Source: Anaerolineales bacterium UBA6668 (GTDB lineage Bacteria; Chloroflexota; Anaerolineae; Anaerolineales; UBA6668). Taken from it: DNA of 10,239 nucleotides. Numbering within the stretch: the first letter of the stretch is position 1; each line of letters starts with the position of its first letter. The translations under genes were made by a program, and so were the position numbers. The notes under the pieces are model-generated. The model did not search any database and had not been told where the DNA came from. It saw only the letters and a program-made list of their open reading frames with translations. This document shows positions 1 through 6,971 of the stretch, piece by piece. The stretch is taken from assembly GCA_002455215.1 (NCBI GenBank), contig DKKK01000021.1:10724-20962 (forward strand). Reading direction: 5' to 3'.

Positions 1-387
1 CTACTTGGGGGAGAAATCCCCGCTGGGGAGGGGGCATTCTACCCGCCCACCTTGCTGGCTGGGGTGCAAGCGGGCATGCCCGCTTTTGACGAAGAGCTAT
101 TTGGTCCCGTTGCCGCTTTGGTGCGCGTAAAGGACACCGAAACAGCCATCCAAGTGGCAAATAACACCAGCTTTGGCTTAGGCGCGGCAATCTTCACCCG
201 CGATGTGGCAGAAGGCGAGCGCATTGCCCGCGAAGAGCTATCCGCCGGTGCTTGCTTTGTCAACGATTTTGTCAAATCCGACTCACGCCTGCCGCTGGGT
301 GGCATCAAGCAATCCGGCTTTGGGCGCGAAATCGGTCCGCACGGCATCCGCGAATGGACCAACGTCAAAACGGTGGTGGTCAAATAA
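1..387 (+). CDS. Aldehyde dehydrogenase, succinate-semialdehyde dehydrogenase-like (C-terminal part only)
   Basis: This is the last 128 residues of an NAD(P)-dependent aldehyde dehydrogenase; the start lies left of the window. Family members run to about 450-490 residues, so roughly 330 are missing, including the region of the catalytic Cys and general-base Glu. Visible hallmarks are EELFGPVAAL (about residues 31-40 of the fragment), the block FGLGAAIFTRD, and the C-terminal LPLGGIKQSGFGRE followed by GIREWTNVKTVVVK. The spacing NDFVKSD before LPLGGIK resembles the Sad/GabD1 type of succinate-semialdehyde dehydrogenase, which oxidises succinate semialdehyde to succinate in the cytosol. Substrate cannot be fixed from the C-terminus, so another aldehyde is possible. 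The frame is open from base 1 to a TAA stop. The Memo gene starts inside its last codons, so the two are probably cotranscribed. Confidence 0.88.
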   Translation, partial: LLGGEIPAGEGAFYPPTLLAGVQAGMPAFDEELFGPVAALVRVKDTETAIQVANNTSFGLGAAIFTRDVAEGERIAREELSAGACFVNDFVKSDSRLPLGGIKQSGFGREIGPHGIREWTNVKTVVVK

Positions 388-1592
388 CCCCGCCCCGCCT
401 GCGCCCCCTGCGCATCCAACCCTATCGGCAGGCGGGCTACCCCTACCTTCTGCTGAACGATCCGCTCCAGTTGGTGGCGGGCAGTTTGATGATCCCCCGT
501 GATTGGGGGGTGATTCTGCACCTGCTGGAGGGTGTGCTGGAAGTTGGGCAATTGCCCGCCGCTTTGTTGTCGCAATATGGTGTGCAAGCAGACATTGAGC
601 TAATAAACGACCTGCTCCAAGCACTGGACCGCCACTGCCTGCTCGATAATAGCCATTTTGCCGAAGTATATGAAGAAAAACGAACCGCTTACCGGCGGGC
701 GGCACATCGCCCGCTGTTGTGTGCCGATGGGGTTTATCCCGCTGATGTGGGGGAATTGCGCCGATTGTTGGATGGGTGGTTGAATGAAAGTGCTTGCCCT
801 AGCGTGGCAGAGCCGTTACTGGGGGTGGTTTGCCCGCATATTGACTATGAACGGGGCTACACCGTGTATGCAGACCTGTGGCGTGCCACCCGCGAACAGG
901 TGCTCTCTGCCGACTGCGTGGTGGTGTTTGGCACTGACCATTTTGGCGGATTGCACCGCTTCAGCCTGACGCGCCAGCATTATGCCACTCCTTTTGGCAT
1001 TTTGCCCACTGACACCACATGGGTAGATGAACTGGCTCGCCAATTGGGAGAATCTTCTGCTTCGGGTGGCGAACTCTTTCACCTGCAAGAACACGCCATC
1101 GAGCTTCCATTGGTGTGGCTGAGCCATTTGGTTAGCCAGGTACGCCCGCACAACCCACCTGCCATTTTGCCCATATTGTGTGGCAATTTGGGCGAGTCTG
1201 ACGCACTGGCTGAGCAAGCCGATGTGCAAGCGGTTTTGCGCTGTGTGCAGGAACAAGCCCGCTCGCGGCGGGTACTGGTGCTGGCGAGTGGGGATCTTTC
1301 GCATGTGGGACCGGCATTTGATGGCAAGCCTTTACACGCCCCGCAAAAGGCAGATTTGGCGGCTGTAGATGAGCGGGTTTTGCAGGCAGTGCGGGCAGGG
1401 CAGGCGGCGGCGTTTTATGCGGGCATTGAAGCGACCGACAATGCCACCCACATTTGCGGCTGGTCGCCCATTTACCTTGCCATGCAAGCCAGCCAAGCCA
1501 CCACCGCACGCCAGCATAGCTATCTGCAATGCCCGGCAGATTCCAAAGGTACATCGGTGGTTAGCATTGCGGGTTTGAGCTTGATTAGATGA
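354..1592 (+). CDS. amrB: AmmeMemoRadiSam system protein B (Memo family)
   Basis: A 412-residue Memo-family protein. Memo proteins share a fold with class III extradiol dioxygenases; in many prokaryotes they are encoded near AMMECR1 and a radical SAM protein, and their reaction is not settled. The Memo core begins near residue 155: CPHIDYERG carries His162, GTDHFGG carries His196, EHAIELPL carries His247 and Glu250, and SGDLSHVG carries Asp314, Ser316 and His317. Human MEMO1 binds metal through His49, His81 and Cys244; by motif alignment His162 and His196 match the histidines, while Ser316 stands where Cys244 would be. Residues about 15-120 form an N-terminal extension (LRPLRIQPY, YLLLNDPLQLV, then helices) like that on longer bacterial Memo proteins. 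ATG354 is chosen because it keeps this extension whole. It overlaps the dehydrogenase by 34 bases and has no clear Shine-Dalgarno sequence. No AMMECR1 or radical SAM gene is in the window. Confidence 0.87.
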   Translation: MDQRQNGGGQITPPRLRPLRIQPYRQAGYPYLLLNDPLQLVAGSLMIPRDWGVILHLLEGVLEVGQLPAALLSQYGVQADIELINDLLQALDRHCLLDNSHFAEVYEEKRTAYRRAAHRPLLCADGVYPADVGELRRLLDGWLNESACPSVAEPLLGVVCPHIDYERGYTVYADLWRATREQVLSADCVVVFGTDHFGGLHRFSLTRQHYATPFGILPTDTTWVDELARQLGESSASGGELFHLQEHAIELPLVWLSHLVSQVRPHNPPAILPILCGNLGESDALAEQADVQAVLRCVQEQARSRRVLVLASGDLSHVGPAFDGKPLHAPQKADLAAVDERVLQAVRAGQAAAFYAGIEATDNATHICGWSPIYLAMQASQATTARQHSYLQCPADSKGTSVVSIAGLSLIR

Positions 1593-1627
1593 GTGTTTGG
1601 GGATTTAGCCCAGTCTACCTTGATGCC

Positions 1628-1646
1628 ACAAAAAACCAGTATGGTT
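1628..1646 (-). terminator. Weak intrinsic terminator for the minus-strand membrane gene
   Basis: Read on the minus strand, this is a 5-bp stem AACCA/TGGTT with a 3-base loop, followed by a run of six T. It lies about 10 bases after the TGA stop of the minus-strand gene, where a terminator is expected. The stem is short, so strength is doubtful. It also sits in the convergent junction with the Memo gene. Confidence 0.4.
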
Positions 1647-1655
1647 GGATTCTGG

Positions 1656-2237
1656 TCATTTCTCCCAATCCCCATACATGAAAGTTTGCGGGGGCTGGCT
1701 ATCATCGGAGCGATAGACAAAACCGGAGAAATTATCTAATACGCCGCGAAAGGTGAAAAAGAAAACCGATAGCGTCTCGTCTTCTTGCTCAATGTAGATT
1801 TCTTGCCCATCAGAAAGCATAGCGTATTTTTGGGGCAGTGGGGTTAGGTGTTCGCCTGGTGCTTTTTGGATTTCACCATTTTCCACCAGTTCAATAACTT
1901 CCAGAAAGGAAGGGTAATTTTTGTCGAATAAGTATTCCAGCCAAATTTTTGTAAATGGGACAAACAAGAATATCAGAACTGTAAGGATGTTAAACAGCGT
2001 TGGCAAAACCGCCGTGAGCCAATTTGTGCGAAAATGCCAAAATAGATAAACGATTGCACACCATGCAAGAAAAATCCAACTGACAAGGAAAAAGAGATAA
2101 ATCAACGGGTAAATGAATACGGTTAACAAAGCAATTAAAATCCATTCTGAAGCTTTTATCAATACAAAAAGCAAGTTGAAGACCAAGTAGAAAGAAGTGA
2201 TTAGGAAACTATTTCGAAATATTTCAGGTGTTTTCAT
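1656..2237 (-). CDS. Small membrane protein of unknown function
   Basis: A 193-residue protein I do not recognise as a named family. The N-terminal half is strongly hydrophobic: likely membrane helices at about 11-28, two in the continuous stretch 32-67, and 78-97. The C-terminal half (about 100-193) is soluble and acidic, with likely beta strands around residues 140-185. A distinctive block, FFTFRGVLDNFSGFVYRSDD, ends with two prolines and is the best handle for a homology search. ATG2237 is the first in-frame start that gives the whole first helix; no Shine-Dalgarno sequence is visible before it. The gene is alone on its strand, divergent from lepA and convergent with the Memo gene. Its DNA is clearly AT-richer: bases 1921-1980 count 19 of 60 G+C, against 39 of 60 at 1261-1320 in the Memo gene. 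That, plus the isolated strand, hints at recent acquisition or a weakly constrained gene. Confidence 0.75.
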   Translation of the reverse strand: MKTPEIFRNSFLITSFYLVFNLLFVLIKASEWILIALLTVFIYPLIYLFFLVSWIFLAWCAIVYLFWHFRTNWLTAVLPTLFNILTVLIFLFVPFTKIWLEYLFDKNYPSFLEVIELVENGEIQKAPGEHLTPLPQKYAMLSDGQEIYIEQEDETLSVFFFTFRGVLDNFSGFVYRSDDSQPPQTFMYGDWEK

Positions 2238-2319
2238 GTTACAAAAAGCGGGGGAATACGGAATTGATGACAGAGTTTTGAATTTATGTTGTGTGAAATT
2301 AGCAGGGTTGAGAATCGTA

Positions 2320-2339
2320 TTTTTTTCTTAAGGAAAAAG
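2320..2339. repeat. AT-rich palindrome
   Basis: A CTTAAG centre is flanked by T-rich and A-rich arms that pair base for base (one or two G-T pairs). It could be an operator, a bidirectional terminator-like hairpin, or a chance outcome of local AT richness. No function is assigned. Confidence 0.35.
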
Positions 2340-2435
2340 CGAAACTTGATAGTTGGCAGGTACGCCGAATAGAACCCGTGTCGAATATAAGCTGAATGGG
2401 TGCGATGGTATCAAAAATAAAATATCAAAGCAATC

Positions 2436-2452
2436 AGTGCTTGACAAGCACT
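2436..2452. repeat. Perfect 7-3-7 dyad AGTGCTT-GAC-AAGCACT
   Basis: Two perfect 7-base arms are separated by GAC, centred about 80 bases upstream of the lepA -10 box. The size and symmetry suit a dimeric repressor or activator site. It contains TTGACA (2441-2446), but no -10 box lies at the right distance, so it is not read as a -35 element. The words AGTGCTT and GACAAGCA recur in reversed order at 6979-6992, in the leader of the gene at 7024. Confidence 0.4.
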
Positions 2453-2518
2453 CAAGGCACACACAGCAAGCACCTGAAGCCCAAAAGTTAAAACGCTTTT
2501 CTAATCTCGTAAAATTCG

Positions 2519-2535
2519 GTATAATAGCCAACAGT
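2519..2535 (+). promoter_or_regulatory. lepA promoter, -10 TATAAT
   Basis: A consensus -10 hexamer TATAAT lies at 2520-2525, 52 bases before the lepA ATG. Transcription would start near 2532-2533, giving a leader of about 45 bases. No good -35 hexamer is found; 17 bases upstream stands TTTTCT. The surrounding string GTATAATAGCCAACAGT is nearly repeated at 6951-6966 before the other long gene, which supports both as real promoters. Confidence 0.6.
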
Positions 2536-2577
2536 CGGGAGACGACCTGCAAGCGTTCTCCCGTTATTTTTGTGTTT
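2536..2577 (+). terminator. Leader hairpin with T-rich tail (possible lepA attenuator)
   Basis: A 7-bp stem CGGGAGA (2536-2542) and TCTCCCG (2557-2563) encloses a 14-base loop and is followed at once by TTATTTTTGTGTTT up to the start codon of lepA. That is the layout of an intrinsic terminator, but placed between promoter and gene, so it may act as an attenuator or as a 5' stabilising hairpin. The SD-like GGGAG lies in the stem, 35 bases or more from the ATG, too far to serve lepA directly. Confidence 0.5.
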
Positions 2578-4383
2578 ATGAAATCAAGAAACTTACGAAA
2601 CTTTTGTATTATCGCGCATATTGACCACGGCAAATCCACCTTGGCTGACCGTCTTTTGCAATTGACTAGCACCGTTTCGGAACGCGAAATGCAAGCGCAA
2701 ATGCTGGACAGTATGGATTTGGAACGTGAGAAGGGCGTCACCATCAAGGCATCAGCAGTTCACATGACCTACCGCGCCAAAGACGGGCAGGAATATGAAC
2801 TGAACCTGATTGACACACCCGGTCATGTAGATTTTGGCTATGAAGTGAGCCGCGCTTTGCAAGCCTGTGAAGGCGCACTCTTGGTGGTGGATGCCAGCCA
2901 AGGGGTGCAAGCCCAAACGCTTGCCAATCTCTACCTAGCGGTAGATGCCGGCTTGGAGATCATCCCTGTCATCAACAAAATTGACCTGCCAGCGGCGCGC
3001 CCTGTCGAAGTCACCCAAGAAATTGTGGACTTGATGGGGGTTGACGCGGAGCAAGTCATTACTATCTCGGCAAAATCTGGTATCAATGTGGAAGCCGTGC
3101 TGGAAGCTGTGGTCAAATATATTCCCGCCCCGACCCAAGATGTGGAAAAACCGTTGCGGGCGTTGGTTTTTGACAGCCATTACGACAGTTACAAAGGCGT
3201 GATTGCCTATGTGCGCGTGGTGGACGGTATTCTAAATGACGCAGATGAAGTCTTTGCCCTAGCCACTGAAACGCGTTTTCGCCCAGTGGAAATCGGCAAT
3301 TTCCAGCCCCAGATGGTGGCTGGAAAACGCTTGCAAGCTGGGGATGTGGGCTATGTTGCCACCGGGTTAAAGACCGTGCGCGAATGTCGGGTGGGGGATA
3401 CGCTCACCCTATTCTCTGCCAAAGCCGAAACGCCCCTGCCAGGCTACCAACCTGCCAAGCCAATGGTCTTTGCCGGTATTTATCCGGTCGAAAATGAAGA
3501 CTACCCGACACTGAAGGAGTCGCTGGAAAAGCTCCAATTAAATGATGCGTCTCTGGTGTATGAACCGGAAACCTCACAAGCCTTGAACTTTGGCTTTCGC
3601 TGTGGCTTCTTGGGCTTATTTCACATGGAAATCATCCAAGAACGCTTGGAACGCGAGTACGACTTGGATATCATTGCCACAGCGCCTTCGGTTGAGTACG
3701 AAGTGGAAAAGACTAACGGCGAAACCATTTGGATTGATACCCCCGCCGACTTGCCAGATGAAAGTACCATCAACGAGATTCGAGAACCGTGGATGCGTAT
3801 TCAAATTTTCACCCCGCAAGAATTTTACGGCACGGTGATGGATTTGGTCACCAAGAAGCGTGGTCAATTTGTCAGTCAGGAATATCCGGCACCGGGGCGG
3901 GTACTGCTGAATTATGATTTGCCATTGGCAGAACTGATTATTGATTTTTACGACCAACTTAAGTCGCGCACCAAAGGCTACGCGTCACTCGATTATCACT
4001 TTCATAGCTACCGCACCGAAAAGTTAGTGCGGCTCAATGTGCTCATCAACAACGCGCCACTCGATGCGCTCACCATGATTGTCCACAAAGACCATGCCTT
4101 TCACAAAGGGCAGGCTTTGGTGAGCAAATTGAAGGAACTGATTCCACGCCAAATGTTTGAAGTGCCGATTCAAGCGGCGGCGGGTGGTCGTATCATCTCG
4201 CGGGCAAATGTCAGCGCCATTCGCAAGGATGTATTGTCTAAATGTTATGGTGGCGATATCTCGCGCAAGAAAAAGCTACTAGAAAAACAAAAGAAAGGCA
4301 AAAAACGCATGAAAATGGTTGGGCGTGTCGAAATCCCACAATCCGCTTTTATGGCAGTCCTTAAGTTAGGTGATGAACAATGA
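2578..4383 (+). CDS. lepA: Elongation factor 4 (LepA), ribosomal back-translocating GTPase
   Basis: LepA/EF4 is a ribosome-binding translational GTPase linked to back-translocation, ribosome biogenesis or initiation, depending on the study. The 601-residue product matches the usual length of about 600. GTPase motifs are complete: G1 AHIDHGKST (13-21), G2 Thr55 in GVTIK, G3 DTPGH (79-83), G4 NKID (133-136), G5 SAK (164-166). Domain II and the EF-G-like domains follow ([31 protein letters not shown]), and the LepA-specific C-terminal domain is unmistakable from [20 protein letters not shown] to the end. ATG2578 is chosen because the protein then aligns from its first residues with known LepA; the frame is open further upstream, to 2353, but adds 75 unsupported residues. 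GTG2572 is an alternative start. No Shine-Dalgarno sequence precedes the ATG. The stop overlaps the next start by ATGA, so the genes are translationally coupled. Confidence 0.98.
   Translation: MKSRNLRNFCIIAHIDHGKSTLADRLLQLTSTVSEREMQAQMLDSMDLEREKGVTIKASAVHMTYRAKDGQEYELNLIDTPGHVDFGYEVSRALQACEGALLVVDASQGVQAQTLANLYLAVDAGLEIIPVINKIDLPAARPVEVTQEIVDLMGVDAEQVITISAKSGINVEAVLEAVVKYIPAPTQDVEKPLRALVFDSHYDSYKGVIAYVRVVDGILNDADEVFALATETRFRPVEIGNFQPQMVAGKRLQAGDVGYVATGLKTVRECRVGDTLTLFSAKAETPLPGYQPAKPMVFAGIYPVENEDYPTLKESLEKLQLNDASLVYEPETSQALNFGFRCGFLGLFHMEIIQERLEREYDLDIIATAPSVEYEVEKTNGETIWIDTPADLPDESTINEIREPWMRIQIFTPQEFYGTVMDLVTKKRGQFVSQEYPAPGRVLLNYDLPLAELIIDFYDQLKSRTKGYASLDYHFHSYRTEKLVRLNVLINNAPLDALTMIVHKDHAFHKGQALVSKLKELIPRQMFEVPIQAAAGGRIISRANVSAIRKDVLSKCYGGDISRKKKLLEKQKKGKKRMKMVGRVEIPQSAFMAVLKLGDEQ
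4368..4373 (+). promoter_or_regulatory. Ribosome binding site of the flippase-like gene
   Basis: AGGTGA lies six bases before ATG4380 and inside the last codons of lepA. It fixes this ATG as the start and, with the ATGA overlap, supports translation coupled to lepA. Confidence 0.6.
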
Positions 4384-5387
4384 AAAAGAACAACAATATC
4401 CTGATTTTAGCCTTCGGCATTCTTTTTAGCGCTTTAGCTCTATGGCTAACATTCAAAGATATTGATTTTGCTTCAGTTAAACAAGAACTGTTATCGGCAA
4501 ATTATTGGTGGCTGATTCCCGCCGTTCTGCTCTTTCTGGTTTCAAACTTTGGGCGCGGTATGCGCTGGCGTGCCATGCTTCAGGATATCCCATCGCCCAA
4601 GCGCATTTTCTTCATCGTCCATACCGGTTACATGGTGAGTAATATCCTGCCATTTCGGTTGGGCGAACTGGCACGCGTGTATTTGGTCAGCCGAGAGAAA
4701 GGGCTAACCACCATGCAAGCGTTTTCCACTGCTGTATTGGAGCGGTTATTGGATGTGCTGGTGGTCACCCTGTTTATGGTTTTGCTGTTGCCGCTAGTGC
4801 CATCACGCGGCATCATTGTGCAAGGCGGGCAAATTGCGGCAGTGGTGGCTGTGGTCGGTTTAGCGGGCATGTTTATTGCGGCATGGCAGAGAGACTTGTG
4901 CATCAATCTTGCAACAAAATTCAGTGGGTTCTTACCCCAGAAAGCCCGCGAGCTATTGCTAAAAATGTTGGCAAATGCTTTAGACGGTATCCGCGCAATT
5001 TCTGTACGTGACTGGGTGCGTGCCATTGTCTGGACCCTCTTTATCTGGATTATTTCTGGCTTGTCGTGTTATGCGCTCTTGTTAGCGTTTTGGCAGGATG
5101 CGCCGTGGTTTGCCGGCATGTTCTCAAGTTGTTTATTGGCGCTGGGCTTGGGCGTCCCCTCCGTTCCCTCCGGTTTAGGCGTGTTTGAGTATGCCGTTAC
5201 TCAATCGCTTAAAGCATTTCACTTGGTGGGCGGCGCCCCCGTTGCGTATGCAATTGTCTTACATTTGATGAATTTTGTACTCATCAATGTTATTGGCGCA
5301 ATTGGCATGAGTCAAGAAGGCGAAAGCTGGCAACACCTGATTAATGCCGCGCAACGCATGGCTGGGCGAGAAACCGAAAAAGCATAA
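4380..5387 (+). CDS. Flippase-like integral membrane protein (LPG synthase TM / UPF0104 family)
   Basis: A 335-residue polytopic membrane protein of the family that includes the transmembrane part of lysylphosphatidylglycerol synthase (MprF) and archaeal AglD; many members sit beside glycosyltransferases and are thought to handle lipid-linked substrates. Likely helices lie near 7-25, 43-57, 78-95, 120-142, 148-168, 215-240, 245-262 and 285-312. Family motifs visible are RGMRWRAML (59-67), [15 protein letters not shown] (88-102), [14 protein letters not shown], and the C-terminal [12 protein letters not shown] ending at Glu270. There is no soluble aminoacyl-transferase domain, so it is not a full MprF. 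The start is set by the ATGA overlap with lepA and by AGGTGA six bases upstream. The next gene, a glycosyltransferase, begins 83 bases downstream, fitting a role in making or moving a glycolipid. The actual substrate is unknown. Confidence 0.88.
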   Translation: MKKNNNILILAFGILFSALALWLTFKDIDFASVKQELLSANYWWLIPAVLLFLVSNFGRGMRWRAMLQDIPSPKRIFFIVHTGYMVSNILPFRLGELARVYLVSREKGLTTMQAFSTAVLERLLDVLVVTLFMVLLLPLVPSRGIIVQGGQIAAVVAVVGLAGMFIAAWQRDLCINLATKFSGFLPQKARELLLKMLANALDGIRAISVRDWVRAIVWTLFIWIISGLSCYALLLAFWQDAPWFAGMFSSCLLALGLGVPSVPSGLGVFEYAVTQSLKAFHLVGGAPVAYAIVLHLMNFVLINVIGAIGMSQEGESWQHLINAAQRMAGRETEKA

Positions 5388-5470
5388 CCATCGCGCCTTT
5401 GAAGATAGGTTCGGTCGCGTGTCGAATATCGAACAAAATCCCGCCGGGCGCCAAGTATCTGTTTGTACCC

Positions 5471-6637
5471 ATGAAAATCTTAGTTGCACTCACCTATTAT
5501 CGCCCACATGTATCTGGCTTAACTATTTATGTTGAAAGACTGTCGCGTGCTTTTGCCAAACGCGGACACGAAGTTGTGGTGTTGACCAGTCAATATCACA
5601 AAGATTTACCCCGCGAAGAAATTTTGCACGGGGTAAAAATCGTACGTGTCCCGGTCATTATGCGGGTGAGTAAAGCAGTGATTATGCCCACCATTGGTTT
5701 TGAAGCGTGGAAGTGGGTCAACTGGGCGGATGTGCTGAGCGTCCACCTGCCCCAGCTAGATGCGGCAGGCATTACCGGGCGTGCTCGCCTGTTGGGTAAG
5801 CCTTCCTTGCTTACCTACCATTCCGATTTGCAACTCCCATCTTCTTTCATTAATAACCTTGCCAACGTTGGCGTAGATGTGTTCAATGTAGTTGCCGCAT
5901 TTTGGGCTGATTTGCTGTGTGCCTACACGGAAGATTTTGCCAAACATTCGCGTTTTCTCAAGAACTACTTGCCCCGTATCAAGGTTGTGCCTCCCCCTGT
6001 CGAAATTCCGGAAGTGACCGATGCCGAAGCCCAAGCCTGGCTTGCCAGCCGAAACCTGCCCAGCAAACGCCCCATCATCGGATTGGCAGTACGTCTTGCC
6101 GCAGAAAAAGGCATTGAACACTTGTTGAATGCGCTTCCAATCATCTTGGAAAAATACCCCGATGCGCAGGTCTTTCATGCCGGTCCGGTTGAAGAAGTGA
6201 TTGGCGAAGACGATTATCGTAAACGCTTGAAGCCATTGATCGAACAACACCGTGAGCGTTATCACTTTTTGGGCACGCTCGATATGCAACAAATGGCGTG
6301 CTTCTTTAAAAGTTGTGATGTGCATGTTCTGCCGAGTATCAATAACACGGAAACATTTGGCTTGGTGCAAATCGAATCTGCCATGTGTGGCACGCCTACG
6401 GTGGCGAGTGCCTTGCCCGGTGTACGGATGCCAACTCAAATGACAGGTATGGGGCGCACCTTCCCTGTGGGTGATTCACAGGCATTGGCAGAAGCAGTCA
6501 TTGAAATTTTGCAAAATCCGGCGGCGTATCAAAAGCCACGCCAACCCATTGCCGAAATGTTCTCACCCGATACTTGTGCTATGCGCTACGAAGAAATCTT
6601 TTTCGATTTGCTACGCAAGAAGGGAAAGATGCGCTAA
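5471..6637 (+). CDS. Glycosyltransferase, GT4-type (GT-B fold)
   Basis: A 388-residue cytoplasmic or membrane-associated retaining glycosyltransferase that would move a sugar from a nucleotide donor to a lipid or glycan acceptor. The N-terminal Rossmann domain opens with MKILVALTYYRPHVSG (1-16, the glycine-rich acceptor-side loop) and YVERLSRAFAKRGHEV; YHSD places His117. The C-terminal domain has RLAAEKGIEHLL with Arg208 and Lys213, expected to hold the donor phosphates, and the EX7E motif TETFGLVQIESAMCGTPTVAS split around Glu294 and Glu302. Length is normal for GT4. It resembles mannosyl- or glucosyl-transferases of glycolipid synthesis, but donor and acceptor cannot be read. ATG5471 is chosen since MKILV is the standard start of the fold; TTG5399 would add 24 unconvincing residues. 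No Shine-Dalgarno sequence is seen. The 83-base gap before it has a GTTCG/CGAAC inverted repeat (5409-5413, 5430-5434) of unknown meaning. Confidence 0.9.
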   Translation: MKILVALTYYRPHVSGLTIYVERLSRAFAKRGHEVVVLTSQYHKDLPREEILHGVKIVRVPVIMRVSKAVIMPTIGFEAWKWVNWADVLSVHLPQLDAAGITGRARLLGKPSLLTYHSDLQLPSSFINNLANVGVDVFNVVAAFWADLLCAYTEDFAKHSRFLKNYLPRIKVVPPPVEIPEVTDAEAQAWLASRNLPSKRPIIGLAVRLAAEKGIEHLLNALPIILEKYPDAQVFHAGPVEEVIGEDDYRKRLKPLIEQHRERYHFLGTLDMQQMACFFKSCDVHVLPSINNTETFGLVQIESAMCGTPTVASALPGVRMPTQMTGMGRTFPVGDSQALAEAVIEILQNPAAYQKPRQPIAEMFSPDTCAMRYEEIFFDLLRKKGKMR

Positions 6638-6641
6638 ATTT

Positions 6642-6680
6642 AGGCGCACGGCGTGTATAGGATTTGCGCTTTTGCTTTTT
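6642..6680 (+). terminator. Weak terminator candidate after the glycosyltransferase gene
   Basis: GCGCA (6644-6648) can pair with TGCGC (6665-6669) across a 16-base loop, followed by TTTTGCTTTTT. It begins only a few bases after the TAA stop at 6637. The stem is short and the loop long, so readthrough to the stronger hairpin at 6809 is likely. Confidence 0.35.
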
Positions 6681-6808
6681 ATAACCGGTAAGTTGGAAAT
6701 TCGTGCGCTTTTCAGCACAAACTATATTTGGCACGCTTGCAGTTGTCCTCTTTACACTCAAGAAAAAAATCGCAATTCTGACTCGTGCCCAATATAACTA
6801 AAAATTTT

Positions 6809-6848
6809 AAAAGTAACAAGGTTAAGAATCTTGTTATTTTTGTTTTTT
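6809..6848 (+). terminator. Intrinsic terminator (long hairpin plus T tract)
   Basis: The stem runs AAAAGTAACAAG (6809-6820) against CTTGTTATTTTT (6830-6841) with one G-T pair; GTT/AAT can extend it inward to a 3-base AAG loop. The T-rich run TTTTTGTTTTTT follows. The A-rich left side makes it potentially bidirectional. It would end the lepA-flippase-glycosyltransferase transcript and insulate the next gene. Confidence 0.7.
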
Positions 6849-6950
6849 GGCAGAAACAGTACAATAGAGAATAGATTGATTTGAGAGAATGTGTCACTTA
6901 TTGATATGGAAAGCGAGTTAGGCGGGTAAGTAGTTAATTAATTCTTGGTA

Positions 6951-6966
6951 GTATAATTGCCACAGT
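6951..6966 (+). promoter_or_regulatory. Promoter of the giant membrane protein gene, -10 TATAAT
   Basis: TATAAT at 6952-6957 lies 66 bases before the ATG, after a terminator and before a hairpin leader. No consensus -35 stands 16-18 bases upstream. The string GTATAATTGCCACAGT differs from the lepA copy at 2519-2535 by one substitution and one missing A. Transcription would start near 6963-6964. Confidence 0.6.
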
Positions 6967-6971
6967 GAAAC

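Larger units (their letters stand above)
2238..2577. other. Divergent intergenic region between the membrane gene and lepA
   Basis: This gap holds the regulatory signals for lepA (listed separately) and should hold the promoter of the minus-strand gene, though no convincing -35/-10 pair for that gene is seen. The lepA frame stays open upstream to 2353, but those codons give a lysine- and asparagine-rich extension unlike the family, so it is treated as non-coding. No tRNA-like or other RNA gene was recognised. Confidence 0.6.

Noticed and set aside
252..353. Longer Memo protein starting at TTG252
   Set aside because: The added residues lie deep inside the dehydrogenase C-terminus in another frame and have no family resemblance.
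2285..2301. Resemblance to the lac promoter-operator junction (TATGTTGTGTGAAATT)
   Set aside because: A short match with no LacI-type gene and no full operator symmetry; treated as chance.
2441..2446. TTGACA as a -35 box for lepA
   Set aside because: No -10-like hexamer lies 15-19 bases downstream, and the TATAAT box is far too distant; the string is better explained as part of the dyad.
2353..2577. In-frame upstream extension of lepA giving a 676-residue product
   Set aside because: The extra 75 residues do not look like any LepA N-terminus, and the interval contains a TATAAT box and a hairpin. ATG2578 gives the normal family length and alignment.
2377..5429. Shared 12-mer CGTGTCGAATAT at 2377-2388 and 5418-5429
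   Set aside because: A few shared 12-mers are expected by chance in a 10-kb window, and the flanks do not match.
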